A DNA stretch of 64,000 nucleotides from Paraburkholderia podalyriae. Its GTDB lineage: Bacteria > Pseudomonadota > Gammaproteobacteria > Burkholderiales > Burkholderiaceae. The stretch lies in the NCBI RefSeq assembly GCF_014397785.1, contig NZ_VZQQ01000004.1:1-64000 (forward strand). The letters run 5' to 3'. Shown one piece after another: positions 53,877-62,040 of this stretch. Numbering within the stretch: the first letter of the stretch is position 1; each line of letters starts with the position of its first letter. The notes under the pieces were generated by a model that was not told where the DNA came from, did no database searches, and saw only the letters and a list, made by a program, of their open reading frames with translations. A program made the translations under genes and the position numbers.

Positions 53877-54938
53877 TCAATGCAGCGTCGCGAGATACGC
53901 CGACAACGCGGCGGCCTCGCTGGTGGTCAGCGCGATACTGGGCATCAATGCATCGGGTTTGATCTGCTGCGCGTGCTCGATCCAGTCGAGCAGATGGTCG
54001 GGCGTATTGCTCAGCGCGCCCGCCGCGATCATGCGACGTGAGCCGAGATGCGTCAGATCTGGCGCCTGCAGACCGGTGGCCTTGGTGCCGCGAATCGTGT
54101 GGCAACCCGCGCAGCGCTCTTCGAACAGATGCTGGCCGGCCGCGACCGCTGCGTCTGTCGGGGGCGGGCTGGCCGCGCGTCCCTGCGCGTCGCGCCAGGC
54201 GTTGAACGCGGCGGCGTCCTGCGCGATCACTTCGAATGCCATATGCGCGTGCTGCGCGCCGCAGAACTGCGAGCATTGCCCGCGATAAATGCCTGGACGG
54301 TCCGCCTGAATCCACTGCTCGTTGGTTTGCCCGGGAATCGTCTGCGTCTTGCCCGCGAGTTGCGGTACCCAGAAAGCGTGCACGACGTCCGCGCTTTTGA
54401 GCTGGATCTTCACCGGCTCACCGACCGGAATATGAATCTCGTTCGCCGTGCTGAAGTTGCGGGCCGGATTCGGGTCGCCGCTGTAATCGGCTCGCCACCA
54501 CCAGTCGTAAGCGGTCACGGTGATCGTCAATTGCGGATGCGACGCGGGCGACGCCACCGATTCGAGCGTGATCAGCGCATAGATCAGCATCGCCAGCAGC
54601 ACGACCGACGACACGGCGGTGCCGATGAACACCCAGCGTATGCCGCCGGGCTCGGCGCTCAGCGCATCCGGTTGCGCCGCGGGACGCTTGCGGACCATGG
54701 CGCCGATCAACAGGCCGGCGACGATCAGCGTGACCAGCGTCACGATCGCGGTGAATACCCAGCCGAGGTACAGCGTCGGACGGGCCGCTGGGCCGGCCGC
54801 GTGCAGGAAGTAGTTCAGCGGCGCCACGGCGTCCGCGTGCGCGGCCTGCGCGGAAGCGATGGCCAGCGCTGGTAACCACGTGACGCTGCCGCACGTGACG
54901 CGCCGCCTTGACGTTCCGGATGCTGCCGCTGCTGCCAC
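53877..54938 (-). CDS. coxB: cytochrome c oxidase subunit II with fused cytochrome c
   Basis: 353 aa (GTG 54938). An N-terminal signal/anchor and two membrane segments (LYLGWVFTAIVTLVTLIVAGLLIGAM, WVFIGTAVSSVVLLAMLIYALI) precede the periplasmic cupredoxin domain. The CuA ligands are VVHAFWVP and QCSQFCGAQHAHM. A C-terminal cytochrome c domain (about 255-353) carries CAGCH and the axial Met candidate in KPDALMPSIAL. This is the caa3-type fusion. It is the first gene of the operon and accepts electrons from soluble or tethered cytochrome c. Confidence 0.94.
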   Translation of the reverse strand: MAAAAASGTSRRRVTCGSVTWLPALAIASAQAAHADAVAPLNYFLHAAGPAARPTLYLGWVFTAIVTLVTLIVAGLLIGAMVRKRPAAQPDALSAEPGGIRWVFIGTAVSSVVLLAMLIYALITLESVASPASHPQLTITVTAYDWWWRADYSGDPNPARNFSTANEIHIPVGEPVKIQLKSADVVHAFWVPQLAGKTQTIPGQTNEQWIQADRPGIYRGQCSQFCGAQHAHMAFEVIAQDAAAFNAWRDAQGRAASPPPTDAAVAAGQHLFEERCAGCHTIRGTKATGLQAPDLTHLGSRRMIAAGALSNTPDHLLDWIEHAQQIKPDALMPSIALTTSEAAALSAYLATLH

Positions 54939-55257
54939 TGAGGACCCCGCTGATAGTGATGAGCTTTCAACACGCGTCGTCCCCTGCGAACGAAGCGACG
55001 CCCAAGCAGGTCAGCAAAAATCAGGCCGCGTATGGCGCGGGTGCGGGGGGAGGTTCGCGCTGACTGCGGCATGTCAGCAGAAGGGTGCATTCGCTCGGTT
55101 ATGGGAATGCGTAAACCAGTCGTTGCATAGGCGTGGATTGCTGCCGCAAGATTTTATTTTGATATTGGTCTTCTCAAAATAAATGGCCTTTAAAATGCGC
55201 GCTCGGCACAACTTGATTATCTATTAGTTCACTGTTATCGGTCGATCTGGAGGACTG
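54939..55257. other. intergenic region between oxidase operon and T6SS effector islet
   Basis: About 320 bp with divergent promoters. GC drops sharply towards 55200, marking the edge of the accessory islet. No gene seen. Confidence 0.4.
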
Positions 55258-55730
55258 ATGTTTCAATGCTCGTTCGAATTGAATGGCAAGCCAATGAGCG
55301 AATTTCGGATTGGCGCCCTATCGTTTCCCGCATACTCTGGACAAGGGAGTTATATCAATAAAACGGCAGGAATGTGCACGCCGACGTATGGTGCTATCCC
55401 CGTGGGCAGGTATTACATTTTTGATAGAAGGTCCGGAGGCGCTCTCGGCCGGTGGAAAGATCGGCTTAATCTGAATGGCAATAACAAGAGCGAATGGTTC
55501 GCGCTCTGCGCTATCGACGACGATATTGACGATGACAAACTCTTATGCGACGGCATCATTCGTGGCCGATTCCGATTGCATCCTAAGGGACGATTGGGAA
55601 AAGCGAGGGCTGCATAACTATCGACCAACTCGCAGACTGGCATCATATACGTTCTATATTTACCAACACGCCGAAAGTATCCGTGCCTGGATCGGAACTT
55701 AAAGCGTACGGTGAAGTGATTATGAGATGA
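55258..55730 (+). pseudogene. Tlde1-type L,D-transpeptidase-like T6SS effector (DUF2778), frameshifted
   Basis: The first ~115 codons give MFQCSFELNGKPMSEFRIGALSFPAYSGQG, GAIPVGRYYIFDRRSGGALG and RGRFRLHPKGRLGK, the DUF2778/Tlde1 pattern. The catalytic motif SEGCITI and the remainder (DQLADWHHIRSIF..., GSELKAYGEVIMR) follow only after adding one A to the A run at 55599-55602. Without it the frame stops at 55617, before the catalytic Cys. The restored gene would be 157 aa and end in an ATGA overlap with the next gene. The family acts in the periplasm of target cells on peptidoglycan tetrapeptides. Ribosome site CTGGAGGA precedes ATG. Low GC. Confidence 0.8.
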
Positions 55731-56002
55731 AAAAATTCCTCATCTGCCTCTCGGTCGGCTTGAACTTACTGTTCGCAATCGTTGTCAATGCGCTGTGGTG
55801 GATGATGTATCCAGAAGCGCCGTTGAACTTTTCGAATCCGATATGGAAATGGGCGGTTCGCATGTACGGGGTCACGACGGCATATCAGGAATCCGACTTG
55901 GCGTTCTTCATGTCGTCAGCCGCTATCGTGCTAGGGTTCGCCGCAGTCGTGCTGGTTTTCCGATGGAGCATGAAGCGCGGTCAGCGAAAAGTTGGCGACT
56001 AG
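55727..56002 (+). CDS. putative membrane immunity protein for the Tlde1-like effector (Tldi1-like)
   Basis: 91 aa with two membrane segments (MKKFLICLSVGLNLLFAIVVNALWWMM and SSAAIVLGFAAVVLVFRWSMK) and a ~35-residue periplasmic loop between them. Its ATG overlaps the stop of the frame-corrected effector by 4 bp, the arrangement of an effector-immunity pair. A periplasm-exposed inner-membrane protein is what is needed against a peptidoglycan enzyme. No sequence family was recognised; the role is inferred. Confidence 0.65.
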   Translation: MKKFLICLSVGLNLLFAIVVNALWWMMYPEAPLNFSNPIWKWAVRMYGVTTAYQESDLAFFMSSAAIVLGFAAVVLVFRWSMKRGQRKVGD

Positions 56003-56050
56003 CCGTCTCCGGTGGAAATAGTCGCTGCGTCAGCACCAAACGATTCGCCC

Positions 56051-56074
56051 GAAGCCCGCCGCCCAGCGGGCTTC
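56051..56074. terminator. hairpin downstream of the immunity gene
   Basis: GAAGCCCGC and GCGGGCTTC form a 9-bp stem around a six-base loop. No T run follows. The surrounding 56003-56190 holds no supported gene. Confidence 0.45.
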
Positions 56075-56190
56075 GCTCGGCTAGCCCCTCTCGCACGTCC
56101 GGTCGCGCAGTTCTGAAAAACGTGTCGTGCCATTGCCGGCGCCCAGCGCTTTCGACAAGGCTTCTTGCGCTCGTCGACTGTGAACATTCT

Positions 56191-56664
56191 TCAGGGTAGT
56201 TTTGCCTTGACACGGTCCCACCATGACGGCGGTAGCTCGATTTCTCCATCCTCGCTCGCCGCCGATGTGTCATATATCAGATAGTCGTCGGTCCATAAAA
56301 GCCTGATTCGCTCGGGATATCGATAGCCTCGCTCGGCAAGCAACTCCTTCGTAGCAGTCCGGTAGAGCCTCAAGGCAATGCGGTCGCGGGGCGGGTATGC
56401 ATACCGGGCGATGTATTTCCCGTCATCCGATCTCTGATCATGAAAAGTGGCTTCTGTCATTTGCTTGACCGCGGTTCGATAGCCGAGCGCCGCCAGCGCG
56501 AGAATCACAGTCAGGGTGACGATAAACAGCCTGACGGGAACCGACCGCGATATCTTGATCTTGCAGACAAAAATTTCATTAGGCACGGTATAGCTTCTCG
56601 CTTTAGATTCAACGTTCGTCAATGACCTATGACCGGAATGCAGCACCACTGCTTCTAGCCACAC
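56191..56664 (-). CDS. membrane-anchored hypothetical protein in the islet
   Basis: Up to 157 aa. One membrane segment (VRLFIVTLTVILALAALGYRTAV, about 44-66) is followed by a ~90-residue soluble domain QMTEATFHDQRSDDGKYIARYAYPPRD... ending PPSWWDRVKAKLP. The start is uncertain: the N-terminal 40 residues before the membrane segment may not be translated. GC is lower than in flanking genes. Family not recognised. It may be a second immunity-type or accessory gene of the islet. Confidence 0.55.
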   Translation of the reverse strand: MWLEAVVLHSGHRSLTNVESKARSYTVPNEIFVCKIKISRSVPVRLFIVTLTVILALAALGYRTAVKQMTEATFHDQRSDDGKYIARYAYPPRDRIALRLYRTATKELLAERGYRYPERIRLLWTDDYLIYDTSAASEDGEIELPPSWWDRVKAKLP

Positions 56665-56779
56665 GATATTAATAGCTAACTGACGGTTCGAAAGAAATCA
56701 GAGCACGCCTAAACGGCGATGATTCACAATCTTCTTCGCACGCTCGTCATCGCTCAACGTCCGCCCAACCAAAAAAGCC

Positions 56780-59248
56780 ATGCGTTCGAACGTCTCCCCG
56801 CTCCGCCGCCTCGCCGCCCTGCTGATCGCGCTGCCCGTTGCCGCCGCTCTGCAAAGCTGCGCGAGCCCCGATGCGGACAATGTCGCGCACACCGGCCCGT
56901 ATCGAGCCGACATCCGCCGCACCGCGCTCGGCATTCCGCACATCAACGCCGACAACTGGGGCAGCCTCGGCTACGGATACGGCTACGCGCAGGCGCAAGA
57001 CAATCTGTGCACGATGGCCGAAAGCTTCGTCACCTATCGCGGCGAGCGCTCGCGCTTCTTCGGCGCCGACGCGCGGCCCACGCTCGGCGCGACGTTCGGC
57101 GCGACGTTCGGCCAGCCCGACAATCTCGATTCGGATTTCTTCTTCCGTTTCATCGTCGACGATGCCACCGTCGCGCGCTTCCGCAAGAGTCAGACCGACG
57201 ACATGCGTGCGTTGATCGACGGCTTCGTCGCCGGCTATAACCGCTACGTCGCCGATCTCGCGCACGGCGATTTCCCGGGCGCGCATGCGGCCTGCCGCGC
57301 GGCGCCGTGGCTCGGCAAGATCAGCAACGCGGACTTGTACCGGCGTCAGATCGCGGCGAATCTGGCCGGTGGCGAGGCGCGCTTCATCAACGCGATCGCG
57401 ACCGCGCAACCGCCCCAGGCGATGCCGGTGCCGCCGCAAAGCGCGTTGCACGACGACGCCCCCGTCGACCCACCGCTCGCCGAATTCGGCGGCCATGCGG
57501 GCATCGGCAGCAACGCACTCGCGTTCGGCGCGGACGCGACGCACACGGGCAGCGCGCTGCTGCTCGGCAATCCTCACTGGTTCTGGACCGGCCCAGATCG
57601 CTTCTATCAGGCTCAACTCACTATTCCCGGCAAGCTGAACGTCAGCGGCGTGTCGTTTCTCGGCGTGCCAGTGATCATGATCGGCTTCAACGACAACGTC
57701 GCATGGACGCATACCGTGTCCACCGCGAAGCGCTTCGGCCTGTTCAAGCTGACGCTCGTGCCTGACGCGCCGACCCGGTATCAGGTCGACGGCAACAGCG
57801 AAGCGATGACGCCGACGCGCGTGAACGTCGAAGTGCGCGCGCCCGACGGTTCGCTGCATACGGTGTCACGCACGCTGTACCGCTCGCGCTTCGGGCCGCT
57901 CGTCAACCTCGGCGCGATGTCGCCCGCGCTAGCGTGGAGTGCGCAGCAGGCGTTCGCGCTGCGCGATATCAACGACGATAACTTCCGCGTGTTGGAAAAC
58001 TTCCTCGAATGGAATCAGGCGACTTCGCTCGACGATTTCATCCGCATCCAGAAGAAGAACGCGGGTATGCCGTGGGTCAACACGCTCGCAATCGGCCGCG
58101 ACGATCCACGCGTCTGGTACGCGGATATCGGCGCGATTCCGGACGTGCCCGACGAACTCGCGCAGCGCTGCACACCGCCAGTCGGCAAGGCACTGGCGCA
58201 GGCCATGCCCGGCGTGCCGGTCCTCGACGGTTCGCGCAGCGACTGCGACTGGCGCGACGAGCCGGGAGCGGTACAGCATCGCGCGTTGCCGGTCGCGCAG
58301 ATGCCGTCGCTGCTTCGGCGCGACTATGTCGGCAATTTCAACGACAGTTACTGGCTCAGCAACCCGGCCGAACCGATGACCGGCTACGCGAAGATCATCG
58401 GTCCGACCGGCACGCCGCAGTCGCTGCGCACACGGCTCGGCCATACGATTGCCGCGCAATTGCAGAACGATCCGCAGGGCGTGAGCGCCAATGCGCTCGG
58501 CCGCGCCGCGCTCGACAGCCGCTCGATGTCGGCGTTGCTATTCAAGCAGCCCGTGCTCGACCGTCTGTGCGGTAGCGACGCGCTGGCGGCCCTGCCGGCC
58601 GATCCGAACGCCGACCAACAGCGCGCCGGGTGCCAGGTACTCGCCGCATGGGACGATACGGCCGCGGCGGGCGCAGTGGGTGCAACGTTGTGGGACGAAC
58701 TCTGGCGGCGGCTGCTGACGATTCCGCCCGCGCAACTCTACGCGGTGCCGTTCGACCGCGCGAAGCCGTTGACCACGCCCGCGGGCATCGCCGCCGATCC
58801 GGCGAAGCTCGCCGCCGCGCTGCATGACGCGCTCGCGGCACTGCAACGCGCCGGCATCGCGATCGATGCGCCGCGCAGTGCGGCACTCTATGTGCAACGC
58901 GACCACGAACGCATTCCGCTATTCGGGGGTTGCGACGCGGGCGGCTATTTCACCGCGGCGTGTGCCGCCCATCCATTCGATGCGAGCGCCTATTCGATGA
59001 ACGTCAAGCCAATGGGCGACACATATCTTCAGATCGTGTCGTTCGCCGGCGATCGGGTGATCGCACGCACGCTGCTCGCGCCATCCGAATCGGACGATCC
59101 GGCGTCGCCGCACTATGCCGACGGCACACGCGATTACGCCGCCCAACGCTGGACGATTATTCCGTTCTCCGAAGAAGCGATTGCGCACGATCCGGCGTTG
59201 AGTGTGCGCACGGTAGGTTCGTCGGATTCTGAGGGGAAAGCGCAATAA
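56780..59248 (+). CDS. penicillin/acyl-homoserine-lactone acylase family lipoprotein
   Basis: Ntn-hydrolase precursor, 822 aa. The signal ends in a lipobox (AALQSCAS), predicting a lipid-anchored periplasmic protein. The chain should self-cleave before Ser244 in GHAGIG/SNALAFG, giving a ~220-residue alpha subunit and a ~580-residue beta subunit with nucleophile Ser. Beta-chain features include GNPHWFWTGPDRFYQAQL, IGFNDNVAWTHTVS and YVGNFNDSYWLSNP. Closest in look to PvdQ/QuiP-type acylases that hydrolyse long acyl-homoserine lactones or act in siderophore maturation. No quorum-sensing or siderophore genes are adjacent. Confidence 0.9.
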   Translation: MRSNVSPLRRLAALLIALPVAAALQSCASPDADNVAHTGPYRADIRRTALGIPHINADNWGSLGYGYGYAQAQDNLCTMAESFVTYRGERSRFFGADARPTLGATFGATFGQPDNLDSDFFFRFIVDDATVARFRKSQTDDMRALIDGFVAGYNRYVADLAHGDFPGAHAACRAAPWLGKISNADLYRRQIAANLAGGEARFINAIATAQPPQAMPVPPQSALHDDAPVDPPLAEFGGHAGIGSNALAFGADATHTGSALLLGNPHWFWTGPDRFYQAQLTIPGKLNVSGVSFLGVPVIMIGFNDNVAWTHTVSTAKRFGLFKLTLVPDAPTRYQVDGNSEAMTPTRVNVEVRAPDGSLHTVSRTLYRSRFGPLVNLGAMSPALAWSAQQAFALRDINDDNFRVLENFLEWNQATSLDDFIRIQKKNAGMPWVNTLAIGRDDPRVWYADIGAIPDVPDELAQRCTPPVGKALAQAMPGVPVLDGSRSDCDWRDEPGAVQHRALPVAQMPSLLRRDYVGNFNDSYWLSNPAEPMTGYAKIIGPTGTPQSLRTRLGHTIAAQLQNDPQGVSANALGRAALDSRSMSALLFKQPVLDRLCGSDALAALPADPNADQQRAGCQVLAAWDDTAAAGAVGATLWDELWRRLLTIPPAQLYAVPFDRAKPLTTPAGIAADPAKLAAALHDALAALQRAGIAIDAPRSAALYVQRDHERIPLFGGCDAGGYFTAACAAHPFDASAYSMNVKPMGDTYLQIVSFAGDRVIARTLLAPSESDDPASPHYADGTRDYAAQRWTIIPFSEEAIAHDPALSVRTVGSSDSEGKAQ

Positions 59249-59257
59249 ATAAGCGGT

Positions 59258-59280
59258 ACGACGGGCAACAGGCCCGTCGT
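59258..59280. terminator. hairpin between convergent acylase and vanB genes
   Basis: ACGACGGGC and GCCCGTCGT form a perfect 9-bp stem with a five-base loop. It lies between the stops of the two convergent genes and may serve both. T runs are short. Confidence 0.6.
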
Positions 59281-59291
59281 CCGCAAAAAGA

Positions 59292-60257
59292 TCACAGATC
59301 CAGCACCAGCAGCGGCGATTTCGCGCGCGAGCAGCACGGCAGGAACTGATCGTTCGCCGCGCGTTCCTCGTCGGTCAGATAGGAATCCTGGTGATCCGGC
59401 TCGCCGCTCAGCACCCGCGTCAGACAGGTGCCGCACACGCCCTGCTCGCACGACGTGATGACTTCGATGCCATGCGCGGCCAGCGCCTGCACGACCGTGC
59501 ATTGCGGCGGCATGTCGATCGTCGCGCCGCTACTCGCGATGCGCACCTGGAAGCTGCCGCCCGTCGCCGCCTGATTCGCGGCCGCGCCGAAGAACTCGTA
59601 GTGCAGCCTGTGTTCCGGCCAGCCCTTGGCGCGCGCGGTCGCGAGCACGAAGTCCATGAAGCCGCGCGGGCCGCACACATACAGATGCGTGCCGGCCGGC
59701 GCATGGCTCAACGTCTGCTCGATATCGAACGTCGAGCCGCCCGGATGGTCGTCGTGATGAAGCTGGACGGACTTCGCAAAAGCAGCCTGCGCGAGACGCT
59801 CGACGAACGCCGTGCGTTCCTTCGAGCGCGTGCAATAGTGCAGGTCGAACGAAGTGCCGGTGGCGGCAAGCCGCTCCGCCATGCAAAGAATCGGCGTGAC
59901 GCCGATCCCGCCCGCGAGCAGCAGATGATGTGCTGCATCGTCGGCGAGCGCGAAATGATTGCGCGGCGCGCTGATCCGCAGGCGATCGCCTTCGCGGACC
60001 AGATCATGCACCGCTTTCGATCCGCCGCGCCCCGCTTCGTCACGCACCACCGCGATCAGGTAGCGATGCGTATCGCGCGGGTCGTTGCACAACGAGTACT
60101 GACGCACGAGCCCATTGGGCAAATGCACGTCGACGTGCGAGCCGGCGTCGAAAGCGGGCAACGCCTGACCGTTTTCGCTCGCCAGTTCGAAGCTCGCGAT
60201 ACCGGGCGCTTCGTCGCGGCGGCGCGCGACCACCACATTCAGCACGGGATCATTCAT
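59292..60257 (-). CDS. vanB: vanillate O-demethylase reductase subunit VanB
   Basis: Passes electrons from NADH to VanA, 321 aa. FMN-binding domain (about 1-100, RQYSLCNDPRDTHRYLIAV), NAD domain (about 105-220, LLLAGGIGVTPILCMAERL, LYVCGPRGFMDFVL) and C-terminal plant-type [2Fe-2S] domain with CEQGVCGTC and a later CCSRA cysteine. This IA-type phthalate-dioxygenase-reductase order is standard for VanB. It overlaps the vanA stop by 4 bp (ATGA). Confidence 0.93.
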   Translation of the reverse strand: MNDPVLNVVVARRRDEAPGIASFELASENGQALPAFDAGSHVDVHLPNGLVRQYSLCNDPRDTHRYLIAVVRDEAGRGGSKAVHDLVREGDRLRISAPRNHFALADDAAHHLLLAGGIGVTPILCMAERLAATGTSFDLHYCTRSKERTAFVERLAQAAFAKSVQLHHDDHPGGSTFDIEQTLSHAPAGTHLYVCGPRGFMDFVLATARAKGWPEHRLHYEFFGAAANQAATGGSFQVRIASSGATIDMPPQCTVVQALAAHGIEVITSCEQGVCGTCLTRVLSGEPDHQDSYLTDEERAANDQFLPCCSRAKSPLLVLDL

Positions 60258-61339
60258 GTTGCCGTCCGCACCGGAATGACGCGTGTCGCTTCAGCCTGCG
60301 GCACGCCCGTCTGCCCGCGTTCCTGCGCGACAAGACGATCGATCACGCGACGCGACATCACACCGCCCGCATCGATATTGAGTTTCAACAGATTGCGTTC
60401 GGGCCAGCGCAGCAGGTTCTGCTGCTGACGTTCGAGCATCTGCAGATCTTCGCTGAAGATCTTCCCCTGCCCTTCACGGATGCTTGCGGTCAGCGCGGCA
60501 TCGTCGGGCCGGAAATTGCGCGCCATGCCCCAGAAATACCAGATCGACGTTTCAGTTTCCGGCGTGATGAAATCCACCACGATCGACGACGCCTTTTTGT
60601 CGGCCGGCGCGTGATAGCCGCCATGTCCGGCATGCGCGACGCCGACCTCGATCAGCACATGACTCGGCGGCGTGAAGTGGCAGACCTGCCAACGGTCGAC
60701 GGGCACGTCGTCGGCGAGACCATTGCCGCGCAATGCCATCTGCCAGAACGGCGGCGCCGCGACGTTTTCCATGAAACGGCTGGTGCGCACGGCATCCCCT
60801 TCGGCAACCGTTTTCGGCGCGGCTTCGTCGATTTCCTTTTGTCCGATGCTGTTCGCGTGCACATAGGTCTCGTGCGTCAGATCCATCAGGTTGTCGATCA
60901 TCAGCCGGTAGTCGCAGCCAATGTGATAAAGGCCGCCGCCGTACGCCCATTCGGCGCTCTCCGCCCACTCCAGATGATGCAGTTTGGCCGCATCGGCCTG
61001 CGCCGCATCGCCGGGCCACACCCAGACAAAGCCGTAACGCTCGATGACCGGATAGCTGCGGATCGACGGAAAGCCGTTCACGCGTTGCCCCGGCATGCCG
61101 GTCGCCTTACCCTGACAGCCCATTTCGAGGCCGTGATAGCCACACACCAGCGTGCCCTCGCGCACGAAACCGAGCGACAGCGGCGCGCCGCGATGCGGAC
61201 AGAAGTCTTCGAGCGCCACCACGGCGCCTTCGGCATTGCGATAGAAAACCATCGGCTCGCCGCAGATCTGCCGGCCCAGCGGCTTGTCCGCCACTTCATC
61301 GGGCATACATGCGACGTACCACGCATTCTTGGGGAACAT
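60254..61339 (-). CDS. vanA: vanillate O-demethylase oxygenase subunit VanA
   Basis: Rieske non-heme iron monooxygenase turning vanillate into protocatechuate and formaldehyde, 361 aa. The Rieske cluster ligands are Cys47, His49, Cys66 and His69 (CPHRG, CGYHG). The mononuclear iron site lies in NLMDLTHETYVHANS. Starts MFPKNAWYVACMPDEV, the usual VanA opening. It is divergent from the MarR-type regulator. It would supply protocatechuate for the wider aromatic pathways, although the 4,5-cleavage genes here are 20 kb away. Confidence 0.93.
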   Translation of the reverse strand: MFPKNAWYVACMPDEVADKPLGRQICGEPMVFYRNAEGAVVALEDFCPHRGAPLSLGFVREGTLVCGYHGLEMGCQGKATGMPGQRVNGFPSIRSYPVIERYGFVWVWPGDAAQADAAKLHHLEWAESAEWAYGGGLYHIGCDYRLMIDNLMDLTHETYVHANSIGQKEIDEAAPKTVAEGDAVRTSRFMENVAAPPFWQMALRGNGLADDVPVDRWQVCHFTPPSHVLIEVGVAHAGHGGYHAPADKKASSIVVDFITPETETSIWYFWGMARNFRPDDAALTASIREGQGKIFSEDLQMLERQQQNLLRWPERNLLKLNIDAGGVMSRRVIDRLVAQERGQTGVPQAEATRVIPVRTAT

Positions 61340-61378
61340 GTCCGTCTTTCTCCGGGTTTATTTCCGCGTATTCATTCC

Positions 61379-61408
61379 GTACACTTATTGAGATTCAGTG
61401 TACTCAAT
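61379..61408. promoter_or_regulatory. interleaved inverted repeats, candidate VanR operator
   Basis: Two overlapping dyads lie between vanA and vanR: GTACAC (61379-61384) with GTGTAC (61398-61403), and ATTGAG (61387-61392) with CTCAAT (61403-61408). Their position, 40-70 bp upstream of vanA, suits repression by the adjacent MarR-type regulator. Which dyad is recognised cannot be told. Confidence 0.6.
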
Positions 61409-61520
61409 GCGGCTTTGATGATTAAATAAGGTTTTCCCTGGACGAACTTTCAATCGGATAACACGACAGCCGCCTGTCATTTCCATTCGTTGCGAAAGGG
61501 GCGCGCGGTTCTCAGAACAT

Positions 61521-62021
61521 ATGGTCACTTCAACCGATACCAGCACTTGCGCGATCAGCCTCGATCTATACGACCAGCCCGGCCATCTGATCCGACGCGC
61601 GCATCAGATTTCCGTATCCATGTTTCATGATCTGGTCGGGCGTGAGGTGACGCCCGTGCAGTATGCGGTGCTCAGAATGCTGCAGGAATTGCCCGGCCTC
61701 GATCAGGTCACGCTCGCGCAACGGGTCGGCCTCGACACGTCGACCACCGCCGATATCGCGGTCCGGCTAGAAGCGAAAGGCTGGATCGTGCGCGAAGTTC
61801 TGCCGCGCCGTCAGCGTCGTCTATTGCTGACGCCGGCTGGAGAGCAGTTGCTTGATGAACTGATCCCCGGCGTCAACGCGCTCAATCACGGTTTGCTCGA
61901 CGGCATGGGAGACGAGGACGCGCAACAGCTATTAAGGCTGCTAAGAAAGTTCGTGCATCTGAACAACGATCAGAGCCGCGCGCCGCTGCGCAGTGCGAGC
62001 GACGACGCGAATCCGGGCTAG
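61521..62021 (+). CDS. vanR: MarR-family regulator of vanAB (VanR-like)
   Basis: 166 aa winged-helix regulator. Helical dimer segments flank the DNA-binding core LGREV-like region: EVTPVQYAVLRMLQELPGLDQVTLAQRVGLDTSTTADIAVRLEAKGWIVREVLPRRQRRLLLTPAG. Divergent from vanAB, with operator-like repeats between. MarR-type regulators of this kind release DNA on binding the aromatic substrate; vanillate as ligand is inference. It is convergent with the next gene, 19 bp apart. Confidence 0.88.
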   Translation: MVTSTDTSTCAISLDLYDQPGHLIRRAHQISVSMFHDLVGREVTPVQYAVLRMLQELPGLDQVTLAQRVGLDTSTTADIAVRLEAKGWIVREVLPRRQRRLLLTPAGEQLLDELIPGVNALNHGLLDGMGDEDAQQLLRLLRKFVHLNNDQSRAPLRSASDDANPG

Positions 62022-62040
62022 CGCACAACGCGCTCTCTTA

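Noticed and set aside
56003..56190. Short frames on both strands after the immunity gene
   Set aside because: Arg/Ser-rich translations without ribosome site or known motif.
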